Shown: positions 48,101 through 60,990 of the stretch, one piece after another
How positions within the stretch are numbered: the first letter of the stretch is position 1
Layout of the letters: each line of letters begins with the position of its first letter
DNA from: Acanthornis magna
Lineage: Eukaryota > Chordata > Aves > Passeriformes > Acanthizidae
DNA length: 64,000 nt
Reading direction: 5' to 3'
NCBI GenBank assembly: GCA_036785705.1
Contig: JAWUZG010000032.1
Span: 15,619,501 to 15,683,500 of the forward strand
Notes under the pieces: model-generated
What the model was told of the DNA's origin: nothing
Seen by the model: the letters and a program-made list of their open reading frames with translations, nothing else
Databases searched by the model: none
Made by a program: the position numbers and the translations under genes

Positions 48101-51047
48101 CATGTATGATTTTGTTTTGTTCAGAAGCATTTTAAATGACTCCAAAACCATCAATTACAGTGATCTGAGCCTTGAAGAGTAATTTCACTCAGAAACTCTC
48201 CTAAATCCTTCCTATTAGGGAGTAGGAGTTCCACTTCAATGGAGAGAAAGTGAAGTTTCTAGGTGGTGCCGGTGTGAAATTATTATCAAAAAACATCCTA
48301 ATCCATTGTTTTCCCAATGGAAATACTTTCCACCTATCTTGTTCTGGCTGGTCAGCCTTGCTTTATCCCTTGTAAAGAAAATGGCATTTCATTCAGATGG
48401 CAAATCACTCCTGATACCAAACACTGTGTTGGAATTAAGGAAGGAGATCCAGTACTTTGTATTTCATCTATAAGTCCTGTTGCTTATGCTGCATGTTAGT
48501 TTCTTACATGGCATGGGTTGTGGAGGATTTTGCATCACCAAACACAAAAATATCATCTCAGCCTTGATCTGGTATACATCGAAAGTTTGACCCCATTAAA
48601 AAAATTCCAGTAATATGGGACCCAATGGAACTGGGCATATCTCTTGAAAACTACTCCCAGAATTTCTTTGTGGATGGACATTTCATCACTAGCCCCGCAA
48701 GGTAAGCTTTGAGGCCAATTATCAATGCTCATGGGATATCTCTCTCCCAAACCTTTTGACTGTCCCAGAATTATGCTGTGTGTTTGTGAAGGCTTTCCGC
48801 TGCAGATGTGCACAGGCTGCCATGCAGTGCCCATGGCAGGTGGGAGGCATTCCTGTAGTAGGTGACAACCCACGTTTGAAGTTGCCTGAAGACAGCTGGC
48901 TCATTTAGACTTTCTCAGGGAAATGGTGTTACATTTCAGGTGTCCTCAGCCTGCCTGGACATGGCAGACCTTCGGTGCACAGTTAATACTGGACACAGTC
49001 TTTGCCTTCATTATTTCTTTTTACAGCTGATATCTCTAAGTGCAGTGAGCTATTATCTTCTCTCACATTGGGTATATTTGAAGGAAATTGTCTTTTACCA
49101 TGTTCTTATATTTGCCTATCTGCAACTACTTGGTGTACATTTGCAGAGCAAAAGACATTAAATGAGTAGATGTCATGAGTCGTAACACAGTTAGTCCATC
49201 ACAATACTTTTCTCTCTGAAAGTATTTGGGAATGAGACAAATACTATTTTTGCACTCTTGTCCAAAAAAATTGATGCAGTGTAACTCAACAATTTCTTTA
49301 CCACACATCAGTAGGTTGGAAAGCACAAAATATTTACTTTCAGTTGGACCCTGTTATTACAATATTGGGCAAAATGGAGAAATGTGAAAATGAAATTATC
49401 TGGCTCCTTCATGCTTTCTTGTTTATAGTAGACAAGGTTATTGCCTTACAGATTTCTGCTGATTAAAATGCCACAGCTGTCAAGATATTTCCAGGAAAAT
49501 TATTATGTAAAGATTAAAAGACTCATGAGATAAAAATATGGAGACAAAAGCAGTAAAAGCTGAAAGGGGAAAAAAAAAAAGAACCAGAAGGAAATAAAGA
49601 AATAGAGGATAGAAATGAACAAGGAGACACTTAAGGAGTTCTATCTCAGGCATGACTTTACACCAAATGATTCCCATGTTGCCTGCAGGGCTTTCACAGC
49701 CACCAGAACATCCAAGAAAGAGCTGCTGCTGCCATCCAGAGCAGTGCAGGGGATGTCTCTGAGCCCTGGCAGGTAGAGGCAAGGAGGAATTTTTTTGTCC
49801 TGCTGAGCAAAGGCTGTCACTGGACTCTTCCTACAACCTTGGCATAAGTGGGTAAAATGCAGCCTTGCGAGTTAGGAACTGCACAAGTAATAGGAGACTG
49901 ATAGTTCAGTAAAAAGTTCTCTTTGCATGTTCAGCACTGTGCAATGTTTCATCTTGTTCAGCCATAAGACATTTGATCTAGGTAGAAAGTGCCTCGGCCT
50001 TCAGCTTCTTGTCACAGTAACTTCACACATTGTGAAATTTCCATTTAAAAGAATAATCTGTCTTGGTTTAATTCGCATTTGTGAATTACTAGATAAATTA
50101 GTAATAAAAATACAATATAATTATCAGCAAACAGACGAATTCCTCTCTAAATCAGTCCACATTTAATTGCAGCAAAAAGTAAGGAGTACTTTGTGAAACA
50201 TAATGAAAGCACATCTTCCAAAGGAGTTTGCAACTTCAGATGAATAATATCAATTTGTGTGGTGGATTTTAATGAAGCTTGAACAAACATTTTTGAAAAT
50301 TCAAACTGCAGGCCTTTCCCTGGAGTCAGTGCAGGGCTGCAAAAGAGCAAAAAGGCACCTGCCGCTCTTGTGTTTCAGTTGTCCAACCTCTCCCTCGAAG
50401 CCATTTTAATTCTGGCTGACTGTAGCAAGTACATCAAGGAAAATTCAGCTTGAAATGAAGTCCCTGACCCCCAATAAGACAGGGTTACAGACCTTCTTGT
50501 CATTTCACTATGTGGTCTTGCACAAAAAGGTGACAGAGCCTGTCTTTCTGGCAGCCTTAGGAAGGTTTCAGCAGCCATCTGCTGTTTTAAGTATTCTTGT
50601 TATATCAGCAAGAAAAGAGCACAGCCTCTTAGGAGCAGCTTTTTTCATTTGGGCTACCATCAATAAATAGTATCTCCTTGTTGCTTGTAATAGCAACACT
50701 TATCAAGGAACATTACAATGTAGTTTGTCTTGCTATTTTTCTTTCAAAGTCAGTGCCTGGAAAAGTAACTCAACAAATGTTCCCTAATCTTTTCCCATTT
50801 GGGTGTTTCTGATTTTTGGCATGTGCAGACGGTGATTGTAATGCAACCTGAATTAGGATATTTTACTGTCCAGAACCTTTCATTGAATAACAAACCGCTC
50901 CTTTACTTAGGATGATACAGTGTCCCTGAGATGTAACAATCTTTATCAAAAGGGAGCAACTTAACTTGCCCCATATCAGAGTCCAATTTGAAAATTTCAG
51001 TTGTAAGTCTTTGTGTGCAATCAATTTGGATGCAAAAATGTGTCATC
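45105..51047. other. Non-coding stretch, no gene seen
   Basis: The first 600 bases are very AT-rich. The minus strand there has one short coding-like string near 45170-45260, interrupted by stops, which could be a piece of ERV internal sequence but is unproven. The remainder is unique sequence with short chance frames. A CTCF-like word lies at 47066-47079 and is listed separately. A short A-run lies near 49569-49580. Confidence 0.5.
47066..47079 (+). promoter_or_regulatory. CTCF-like core motif
   Basis: The bases CCACCAGGGGGTGA match 12 of the 14 positions of the well-known CTCF core CCACCAGGGGGCGC. A single motif match in 64 kb has limited weight, and binding or boundary activity cannot be judged from sequence alone. 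Confidence 0.3.
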
Positions 51048-51193
51048 TTAGACTTGGTTAGAGCACGGTGCTAATAACACCAAGGTCACAGGTTCCATCC
51101 CAGTATCAGCTATTCACGTAAGAGATGGACTCAATGATTCTTGTGGGTCCCTTCCAACTTGGAATATTATGTGTAATTCCTTAATTCTGTGAT
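51048..51193 (+). mobile_element. tRNA-Ile-derived SINE with CR1-like tail
   Basis: The head matches the interior of a tRNA-Ile(AAU) gene: GGTTAGAGCACGGTGCTAAT, with the AAT anticodon at about 51072-51074, then the variable-loop word CAAGGTCACAGG and a B-box GGTTCCATCCC at 51091-51101. The A-box half is damaged by a small deletion. From about 51126 the sequence changes to a CR1 3'-end tail (GGACTCAATGATTCTTGTGG and CCCTTCCAACTTGG) and ends in degenerate ATTCTGTGAT-type repeats. A tRNA-Ile head joined to a CR1 tail is the structure of the zebra-finch SINE known as TguSINE1. Such elements are mobilised by CR1 enzymes in trans. It is not a working tRNA gene: the acceptor stem and a complete A-box are missing. 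Confidence 0.85.
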
Positions 51194-54100
51194 GGGAATT
51201 CACAGGCACAAATCAGCCTAACTGTTGCAGTAGCAGCTTCCTTTTCCTGTTGCTCACAATATTACACTCATTGACAATCATTCTTATCTGTCCTATTGCT
51301 ACATGGCAGGAGGTAGAGCAGTGAAAATATATATCCACAGGGAAATAAAAGAAAACAGAACTTCTCTAAAGATTTCTCAGTAAGTCTGAATCCAATTCAG
51401 CTTGCTGGATGTGCTGCAGATGGAGTATGTGATTTGCAAATATCTCAAGCAGGAGCCTATTTGTTTCTTTATTTGACTATTTTACCTGCAATTGCATTCC
51501 CAAACTTGTCTGTACCTTGTAAATGGGATCTATTTATCAAGTCAGATCTTCCCTGGTGCGTTGGTGCACTTTTATTACCTGCTTTGCACTGCTCTTCGGA
51601 GCTTTGCCTGCAGTGCCATCATATACATAAACACCCCTTCCTCACTTGGAGCTGAACTTGAGATGCTCCACTACATCTGACAGCAGGTATTGCCTGTGAG
51701 ACTTCAGTTTCAGTTTCACTAAATTACCCTGTGATTTGATTTGGTAAACTCACTGCAAATACAAGATGTGGCTTTAGGGCTCAGCAGGGAGTTCTTTGCC
51801 TACTGTGTTTTCTACTTGGCTGTAATCTGACAGCAAATGTAATTCTGTTGCTTTTATGGACTTGTACACTATGATTTCAAAACATTATGGGAGCCACAGA
51901 AATTATCTACTCCTTAAATTGGGTGGAGGGCTTTTAGAAAAGTCCCTCTGAACTTTAGCCTTTCATACCCCTTTGAGCAGCAGTCAGGTATGAAGCACTT
52001 CTCTGTATTCACCTGTACTGTGGTCAACAGAAAGGAATTACCAGGAGGGGACCCTGTTCTTCACAACAGAGCATGACATTTCGGCATTTCTAGATACTGA
52101 TGCTGATTAAAGATAGGATAGGTGCTCCCTGAAAAGAGCCTCAGGAGGGTGTGTTTTCCTGCTGCTGGAATTATTTTTCCTGGAGCCATCTCAAAAGGTA
52201 CCATAAAAATTCTTCAGCAAGCAGGGACAGAAGAAAGATGAGCTGGTGTTACTGAGCAGGGTAGATTTTCACAGAGATGCTCTCAGCAGAAGCAGCAGAC
52301 CCTGGCACAGCCTTGAAGGGTAACTCTAGTCTGGGGGCTGGGATAAATGCCCTCAGAAGTGTCTCTGCTCTGTGTAAGAAGACAAGATGGGAAAGCAAGA
52401 TTTCAAAGCTGAATGTTCACATAGGGAAAGATGCCTTAGCACCACATATCAGGGTCTGCAGATATTGCTGAACCTTCTGACAGGAGGCTCACTCGCTCTC
52501 TTTTCTTCCCATCTGGGTGTGCCCTTTTCCAACATAAAATATTGCTCTCCCACAGTTGTTACTCTGACATCTGCTTCCTCCTGGATGATGGGAGATAGTT
52601 TTCTTGCCTTCTACCTAATGATCTCCTAATGTTCGGAGATTTTCATCTGATGTTAGCTGAAGGATTTTTTGGACAGTTTTACTACAGCCCCATTTCCTTT
52701 CTGTGTTCCCTTGAATCCTGCTTTGTCAGATGATGCTGCTTCACTAAGACTGGATGATTTTCATTTGACCAAGCACAACTAATCCTTAAACAGCCACATA
52801 TTAATGAGAGGAGAGGTGCCCTAAGCTACATCTGGCAGTGTTATTTTCCCTGCATAGCTAGACAACACAGAAAAGTTTGGAATTTCTCCCTGTGAAAATT
52901 CTGAATTTTGACCAGATAAAAGAATCACAATTGAATGTTTTGTAGAAAAGCAATTGTAGGTCTCAGAGGAAATGTGGGTTTTCCACTCTTTTTGTCTTTG
53001 TCTGTGACAAAAAGGACAGCGGTCAACCCTAACGCTTTTCAGGTTTCACTGAAACATGTATTTCTCAAGAATGCGTATTCTGACATCATCCCAGACTATG
53101 AATGGAGGGATTACTATAAGCTTTTCCTGTATTTGCTCTACTCCTCTTGGGGATGTGAACTGGAGGGTTTGTATCCCTTTGAACTGCCAGTGCTGTGGGC
53201 AGGTGTGGGGAGGACAAGGGGCAGTGAAGTGCAGTGTGGGTGCTGCAGCCACCAGGACAACCTGACGGAAGGAAGCCTTTGCACCAACGCAGGTATTTCT
53301 TTGAGGTTGGGCTCAGAGACATAAGCCTGAAAGAAGGAGCTTCATAATGACTGGAACCAAGCCTTACTTACATAGTAGCCTAGTACATACTTTTCAATTT
53401 TGCGTCTGAGGTTTTTGTATGCCTTAGGTAGGCTACAACCAAATGAAAAGGGAGTTTGTTCTTTGTATTGCCTGGCTGGACATGAATGATGAAACAGCTA
53501 AATCAGGTCTGGCCTGACAGAAGAGATTTTCTGTTTTCTTAATGAGCTAATTATATTTTTTCTTCCAAGTCATTTGCATTATTATGTGACTAGATGTTCA
53601 ACAATCTCTCTAACACGTGGCCAGCACTGCACTGTGAGCTGTGAAAATGGCCATATTCACATTTTCTGTTTTAATCTGGGAAGCAGACAAATTACAGTTT
53701 GGCAAACTAAAGTTATATGCAAATATTATTAAGCACATCTGCGCACAATGAAGATAAACAGGAGCAGAAAACATCGTGCACATCCCTCCATATATTTCAG
53801 AGCAGCTTTTATTCGTAAAGACTTGCCCAGACTAGCCATTCATGTAAACAATATCCAGTATTTATGTAATTCCTGCAGAAGACTTTTGGTAGTAGTAGAA
53901 GACTTCTGGTGGTGAAGGCTGCCTTCTGGAGACTCATGCACATCCAGAAGAGTGGATGGTACATGTCCTGGTGAGGGTGCAAAGCAGAACTGGTTCCCCA
54001 CCAGCTCCCTGGATGAGGCCACCTTGATTCAGGGAAGCAGAGAAGGGGCTCTGCTTTAATGTATACAAATTTTGAAGTGCCACTTGCCCTTTGGGTTGTT

Positions 54101-55065
54101 TGATTCTGATCTATACTACTTTTAAATAAAGATGTAATCTTGCTGCTCTTAAATCTTGGGGATCTGCAGCAGAAAATCCTGCCGAAATCTTCTGTGACTG
54201 ACAAGTTCAAAACTGCATCTTCTGAGAGGAGCATGGGCTCATGGTTGCAGCTTTCCTTCCGTTAGCCTGAACAATGTTAACATTCCTGTTGCTGGGCTAG
54301 TAAGCCCTTGTGAGTCAGTCTGGGATATCCTTAGGGAATGACCAGGATGATTCAATGCAGGTGTCATTAAATGTACTCCAGACTCAGCCCTCAGCAGGTC
54401 TGGTCTCCAGAACTAAGTTAAAGCAGAACCTACCAAAGCCACTGTTGTTAACAGTGCTAAACCATAGGAAAACAGGACAAAACAATTTCAGGAAATGCTC
54501 TCCTTAGCGTTTGTCTGTATGAGGGAACCTAACCCCTACTCTTTGTTTATTTAAAAAGAAAAAATTATACACATACTTACCTGCAAATAGCTAGGTAATT
54601 TTAAAGCAGATTCTCCCATTAAATTGACAGATGATTCTTCTATTGCAGCAATAATTTTAATAGGATAAACACACACAAATTCTCCTTGTTCCCTGTGTAG
54701 TTTCTGAGATCACTGTGAGTTGATGTTAAAGGTTGTAATGGGTAATGCATAGTCTTTCAGACACTGCAATAAATTGCCAAGGAGCCTGCAAGTTTTTCTT
54801 GGCAGTTATTAGAGGATTCAGCAACAGAAAGCATCAGGGAATGGCAGGCTTTATTTTTTCATGCAGAGTATTTATGCTTTTTATAGTAGCTAATCCATCA
54901 GGTTCATTTCATTGTTCAGGCAGGAATACAGGCAGCAGACTATTTCAGGAGGCCAAGCAGCAGTCCCATAGAACAGGATCTTGTAGACTACATTTTTGCA
55001 GATAAGCTTTTAATTATCTCCACACTTTTGCTGGATGTGTGCAAACTGCTTTAGTTTGTCATGCA
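51194..55065. other. Non-coding stretch, no gene seen
   Basis: Unique sequence with short overlapping frames. The frames at 52935-53324 and 53809-54234 overlap others on the opposite strand or in other frames and match nothing I know. No transposon, exon or RNA gene was recognised. Confidence 0.55.
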
Positions 55066-55132
55066 GCTAATCCAAGTCCAGTGAAACCAAAAGAGAAGTT
55101 CCCCTTGATTTCAGTGAGCTTTGGATCAGGAT
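55066..55132. repeat. Second copy of the palindromic ancient repeat
   Basis: The order CTAATCCAAGTCCAGTGAAA, then a diverged middle, then TTGATTTCAGTGAGCTTTGG and ATCAGG parallels the element at 13171-13240 and the amniote repeat with the words GATCCAA...TTGACTTCAATGGGCTTTGGATCAGG. The left arm (CTAATCCAA) and right arm (TTGGATCAG) are complementary except for one base. More decayed than the first copy. Confidence 0.5.
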
Positions 55133-56314
55133 TTATAAGTCACTGTTCATTCATAAAAAGGACCCATTGCCAAAATGAGTGCCAGTGGGGTGGATGGTCA
55201 CGTGCTATTTTGAAGTGCTACATTTCTCCTAAATACTTCTGCAACTGTTTTAAACTGTAGTGACTTTTCCACTCAGGGTTGCTAGAAGGAAGGCCTGGGC
55301 TGAAGAGACACATATACCAAAACTATGTACATGGACATGTTCTTTGTGAAACCAGGGTAAGAAAACCATCCTGGCATCATGTTCCTCCCACATGCATTTT
55401 TTAAAATCTTCTTTAATCCAGGAGACTTGATAACATTAATTCTTAAAGCAGCAGTGTATCGGACATGAAGGGAAGTAGGACTTCTTCTCTAGAATTGATA
55501 ATCAGAGTGTCAGTCTCTGCCAAGCTCCACAGGGTGCTATTTTACTCCTCACTGCCTGTACTGGACTGTTCACTGCCTGGCCCCTTGCTGCTGTGTGTGG
55601 TGTCATAAGCTGAGAATTAGAAAGCAGATAACTCTTAGCAGAAAGTACTTGTTTAAAAAGAGAGCAAACTTTTAGAGCATCTTTGTTTGTATGAACTTCT
55701 TGATCTACTTAAATTTCATTCTGATCAAATATTCAAGGTGGTGCACTACCATTAGTGGTCTCTATGCACAGATGAATGGTATTTTAGGTGTGGGGTTTTT
55801 GCCTACCAGAAGGACAATAAGCAGGAACAGATTGTGTAAGAAAAGAAAATCAATAGACTATCCTTACAAGGAAACACTGTAAACAGATGAACAGCTTCAT
55901 AGAATCTGAAGGAAATCCCACAATTCACTGCTCACCCTGAAAAATGTACCTTTCACCCTAGATTCTATGCCACAAGATCTGCAAATTAACACTTGAGCAT
56001 TAAAAGTAGATGGGTTTTTATTGATCACCATCTACCTGGTGCTCCTGCTCTGACCAAGACCTCAGTGCCAGGGGTTACAGACCAGTGTGGAGCAGAGGTG
56101 GATGCAGGTAGGAGAGGTCTGGCAATGCTGGCTGACATCTCATTGTTGGAAGTTTCAGTGGAAAAGGCTCTCAGTGCAGCATCCCTTACATCCCCTCCAT
56201 GGTGTTTTCTTTCACCTGCAGTTCCTGTAGAAGCAGTACAACAAACCCTAAGAGGGTTCTCTCTCTGAAATATTTTGAGAATCTTTCTGCATTCACTACT
56301 AAAGACTCACCTCA
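55133..56314. other. Non-coding stretch, no gene seen
   Basis: Unique sequence with short chance frames. The last part (about 55990-56270) is less AT-rich and leads into the CR1 segment. It might belong to it but no CR1 word was recognised there. Confidence 0.5.
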
Positions 56315-57200
56315 GCCCCTGGAAAGATCACAAAGAAAATCCTCCTGAAAGCAGTTTATGATCCTGTGACAGTCACGAAGGTGACAGGGCAAACCATGCC
56401 TGATTGACCTGACTGATTTCTATGATGAGATGACCATCTTGGTGGAGATGGGGATGCTGTTTACCTTGACTTTCATGCCTGTCCACCACAATATCTATGC
56501 AACAAAACTGGTGAGATATGAAGTAAATCAGGGAATGGTGAGTGGAAAACGGGCTGGACACGTAGGCTCAAAGGACACAAACTGTGCCGCAAAGTCTAAG
56601 TAGTGAGAGGGGCTATTGCTGGGGCCAAAACTTGAACATCTTTGCTAGTTTTGTGGGTGATTGGACAGTGAACTCTCAGTGAAGTGGTCAATTTGCTTAA
56701 CCTGCTGTGCAGAGGGACATGGACAGTCTGGAGAAATGGTCAGACTGGAATCCCATGGCATTCAACCCTGGGAAATGAGAAGTCCTGCACCTGGGGAGGA
56801 ACAACCCCATCCACCAGTGCAGTCTGGGGACTGACTGTCTGGGCAGAAACTCTACAAAAAGGGATCTGGGTGTCCTGGTGGACAAGTGGGACATGAACCA
56901 GCAGTGCGATGGGCTGGGCAAGTGTTGCCGGTAGGTCAAGGGAAGTGTGTCTTCCCCTCTGCTCAGCCCTGGGGAGACACATCCAGAGTACTGGGTTCCA
57001 TTTCAGGCTTTCCAGTACAGGAGAGAGCAGACATACTGGGGTGAGCCAAGCAAATAACCATCAGAAGAGATGGTGCAGAGAACATGGTGCCAAACTCTTC
57101 TTGGCAGTGCAATGGACAGGGCTACAACAGTGGACAATGGACACAAGCTGGGACTGGAGAAATTATCATCAGATACAAGGGAAAAATCATTCATTGCAAT
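56315..57200 (+). mobile_element. Decayed CR1 LINE, reverse-transcriptase segment
   Basis: Plus-strand CR1 ORF2 from the reverse-transcriptase core onward, with many gaps. In order: AAAGATCACAAAGAAAATCC, CATGCCTGATTGACCTGACT, GATTTCTATGATGAGATGAC, the palm region near 56640-56665, then GTCCTGCACCTGGGGAGGAA, GGATCTGGGTGTCCTGGTGG and CCCCTCTGCTCAGCCCTGGG, ending near the GGACACAAGCTGGGACTGGA block. The palm motif expected as F-A-D-D reads approximately F-V-G-D here, and the expected spacing to the following residues is broken, so catalytic competence is lost. Several deletions of tens to hundreds of bases relative to the family order are likely. The open frames in the interval, including 108 codons at 56909-57235, are fragments of this relic. 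Confidence 0.85.
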
Positions 57201-60200
57201 ACTGGTCAAACAGGGGAGTAGACTGCAATAGCTGAGAGATGTTTTTGAATCTTTATCATCAGAGATTTTGAAGCTCTGTTGAGCAACCTGCTCTTACTAG
57301 CCCACCTTGAAGTAGGGGTCACAGCAGCTGTCCTCTGGAGGCCCCTTCGAGCCTCCATGGACCTGTGACAATGAACTGCTGAATAAATTTTATTCAGCAC
57401 TGCTGCCAGTTTCCTTGACTTCACATCTTGAAAAGCCTTGGCAGCAGAAGAGGCCACTACAGCTGTCATCAGGAGAAGGAATAGCTCCCTCCAAGGGCCA
57501 GACCTGCCAAGTGACACTGGCACAAACTTCTGAGGGGAAATGGGAGTTAGTTAGTAGACTACAAAAATCATGAGCAAATGGTCAGGCTCAGAAGTCATTG
57601 TAATGGAAACAGAGACAAAAGCCACAAACCTTTTCCCAGAAGTTTTTTCCAACGTAGCTCCTAAGTTTCAGGTGAATATACTTTTTGCATTGTATCTTCA
57701 TATGCTGCCAAGCAGAAAGAGTGGCAGCAAGGAGACCATCATTCCCCTGTGTTCCTGTGCTACTTCTAGGAGCTGAACTGTGGGCAAAGTAATCTGGAGA
57801 CGTGGAAGCATTTCTGCTTGTATTTACAGCTCTAGTATAACACAGATGCTTAAAAATATTCCACCTGGCTAAAGACATTTTATATTCACAACTGAGGGAA
57901 AACACTATTACATCTTTTATTGACTTCCCCAAGAAAAGATATAAATTACTTGGAGATATAAGTGGCTTTTTCCTGGATAACAGAGAAGTCCTGGTACTGA
58001 CTTGGTGTCCTAGCTTCCTTTCCTCCTTCTGTATTGTACCACTCTGAGTCAACCCTGCAGCAATAAGGAAAATTACCTGAGAAACAACAGCCTTAGAAAG
58101 GAAAAACTTTGAAAAGTTAGCTTTCCAAGAAGAGTTTCTTTCAAAATGTGGTACAGTGGTCTGAACTGTAGACAAAAACAAAGGAAATCATCTTAGGGAT
58201 GGGAAGATACTCTGCCTCAGCAAATACGCCTTACGTTTTTTCTCAAAATACATCAGCAATGATTGCAAAAGAATCTGAGGAGTGAATGTGAACATTGCAA
58301 AAGGGCATATGGAAGTCAGGAACTGAAACCATATATATGCATATAAAGCTGGGATGAGACAGCAGGTCATATTCATTTCAGTTCCCTGAAAGGGGCATGC
58401 AGTTGTTTCGCTTCTAATTATGCAGCATGTTTTTGAGTGAGATGTCCCCTTCCTTTAGTTGCACTTGTTAAAAGCATTTAAGCACATGCTAAACTCTGCA
58501 TGTGTGAATAATACTCTGTTCACTTAACAAAGGCGCTAATGACTTAATCTCCTTAAGACTCCTATTAATTCTTAGGACACTTATTTCCTACTGTGGGAAG
58601 TACCGTGACAAGCAAGATTACGATAGAGTGGGCAGAACTCCCTGGCACAGAGTATAGGAGATGGAAAGACTTGTAAGGAAAGCCTCTTCATACTACATCA
58701 ATTATGGGAGCCTGTAATGTCGAGGCTCAGTTTTACTTTCATGTCACTGACACACAGCTTATAGGTAAGTGCCCATATAGAAAAGATGTGACAATAAATG
58801 TCATTACAGGAAACCCTGTGCAAAATTCTTTCATCTAATTGGAAACATGAAAGGAAAATGATGGGAACATCACTTCAGCCAGGAAGATGTTCAGCTCAGA
58901 AACCTGCTCAGGAGATTTGTCTTGATCATGGGGTTGAAAAGAAGAAGCTGTCGGGCTCCTGAAATGCCTGGTACTCCTCTCTGTTTGAAATAAACTGCTG
59001 ATTCTAATGACTGTCCTTTCAGAGATGGTCTATTTTAAGACAATGGAGTTACACCAGAAGGAGGGATCACTGAAATGACAGCATGCAGTGAAGTGAGGCA
59101 AGCCAGGATGGGGTTTGATTCATCTGCAAAGGCATTTCTTTCATGCTCTTGCTTTAGCACTGGACTTCACATTAAATCTTGTGAAACGTGGAGATGGGGA
59201 AGAAAGAGCTGACAGCCAGAGGCTCAACAGTTGCGTTTGTGCTGCTGAGAGGAGGATGCCCTGTGGCATGATCTGGAGCCAATTCAGCCTTGCTATAGAG
59301 CAATGTGTGCTTCATTTTTCTGTCTGCTACTGCGTATCTGCTTAAATCTGCTTTACTGATCTGGATTCTTACATGCAAAGCTATATCTTGTCTCTGGGGA
59401 GCCCGTGGTGAAATGCTGGGTATTTCACTGGCAGGAAATTGCACCCTGTTGTGCCTCCTGCTTACTAGTGAGCAACATCTGACTCAGTGCAAGATCCTAC
59501 AAATCATTGCAAGTTTGTCCCATTTTAAGTCCAAAGTGCCCATGTGGCTCATCTTGAGCATGAAGGAGCCCTGAAATTCCTTTCTTTAGTGCATTTCTAG
59601 TGGTGGGGGGTTTTCCCACACCCTCACAGAGCATTTCTGGGACAGTTAGTAAGCATTTGCCAGTTTTGCCTGGTTTCCATCAGTCATTCTTCATTGCCTG
59701 GGACATGTCCCACAATTCAGTACAACTGCTTTCTGCCATTATAGTGTTCATTAGGATTTATTTTTGTTCCTGAGTACACTGTCACAGCTATTCATGAAAC
59801 GCAGTAAGTAATGTATTAGCCTAAACAATAATAAATACAATCTATCTCTTGACATGTACAACAATATAACTGGAACAATGATATTTCTTTGTGCGTAGGG
59901 TTCACTTTTTCAAAGAGGGTTTGACCAGGTTAAAAGATAAATGATAGTTAGACAGCATAACATCATAGGAATCAGCAGACAGAGCTGCTGAGAGTGTCGC
60001 TTTGCTGGTTTTCTTATGGCTCCTTCCCAAACTATATAGCTCCTTCCCAAACAACACTGGTATTCGAGGAATAAGGTGCAGATTATCTCCTTTTGAAATG
60101 CATGAAGTGAGAATTGCAGGTTTGTTGGCACTCATGGTGATACATAATGCGTTATAAATACAAGTATATAGTAAAATCTGGTATTTGAGAAAAGGTGCTG

Positions 60201-60420
60201 CCTTTTCAATGGTCCCACAACCACTAAAGTTCCTCAAAGTTATCTCAATCAGTCAAACCTCCATCAGATGCTTGTAAGAACCATGATTACAAGTGGGATT
60301 ATCCCACCTTTGCAGGGTCCTTCCCCCTGCTGAACACTCAATCTACACAATCATAGCAAGCTGCTAAAAGCCAGTCCCTGGTGCTGAAGTTAAGGTACAA
60401 TGCCTCTGTCTTCTAGAGAA
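57201..60420. other. Non-coding stretch, no gene seen
   Basis: Begins just past the CR1 relic. A 21-base palindrome with AATAAA on both strands lies at 57378-57398. A 14-base word is repeated with a 20-base period at 60019-60052. The minus-strand frame of 197 codons at 57588-58181 gives no recognisable domain and is treated as chance. The rest is unique AT-rich sequence. Confidence 0.5.
57378..57398. repeat. 21-bp palindrome with AATAAA on both strands
   Basis: GCTGAATAAA and TTTATTCAGC are exact complements separated by one base. Both strands therefore read AATAAA, but without an adjacent gene there is no reason to call it a polyadenylation site. Confidence 0.7.
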
Positions 60421-60508
60421 ATAAAAAATATTTTATTTATAGTATAGTATTTATTGTATGCATAATAATAATATGTATACATATATATAATAATATATTG
60501 TATACATT
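60421..60508. repeat. AT-rich low-complexity / microsatellite tract
   Basis: About 90 bases of TATA, ATTT and (TAA)n-like words with very few G or C. Degenerate microsatellite. Confidence 0.85.
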
Positions 60509-60761
60509 TGTCCTGTTTAAACAAGCACTAACTATAATTATACCTTGCTTCAGTAAATAGAAAATAAACACTGAAAGCATTTGCATGAAAAGGAGAACTA
60601 CGGACAATGCCTAAAATCTCTTACCTCGCTTTCAAGAAAATTACAAAGGGTAAAAGCAACCCAGTTCAGAATGAAGGACCAAGACCATGGGAATATTTGC
60701 TTGATCTATAAACAGACAAGTTTCCTTTGAACAAGCCATATTTCCTTTCTGTATCAATGCT

Positions 60762-60990
60762 TATAGAATTGTTTTGGTTGGAAAAGATCTTTAAGATCAT
60801 TGAGTCCAACCATTGACCCAGTACTGCCAAATCCTTCACTAAACCACATACCCAAGTGCCACATCTACACGTCTTTTAAATACCTCCGGGGGTGGGGCTC
60901 AACCATCTTTATGGGCAGCCTGCTTGCATGCTTGACAACCCTTTCAGCGAAGGAATTTTTCCCAATATCCAATCTAAATCTACTCTGCAG
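60762..60990 (-). mobile_element. CR1 LINE 3'-end fragment
   Basis: Antisense CR1 3' region. It begins TTATAGAATTGTTTTGGTTG, the decayed terminus, followed by GGAAAAGATCTTTAAGATCA and TTGAGTCCAACCATTGACCC, which are typical of the complementary strand of avian CR1. Farther right come CACTAAACCACATACCCAAG, a CTCAACCATCT word and ATTTTTCCCAATATCCAATC. It is about 230 bp long, truncated in its 5' direction, on the minus strand. The subfamily differs from the two copies at 9.7-10.9 kb. Confidence 0.92.

Noticed and set aside
51054..51105. Functional tRNA-Ile gene
   Set aside because: Acceptor stem absent, A-box damaged, and the sequence passes directly into a CR1 tail, so it is a SINE.
57588..58181. 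197-codon minus-strand frame as a gene
   Set aside because: No recognisable domain or repeat, overlapped by a frame on the other strand; consistent with chance in 64 kb.
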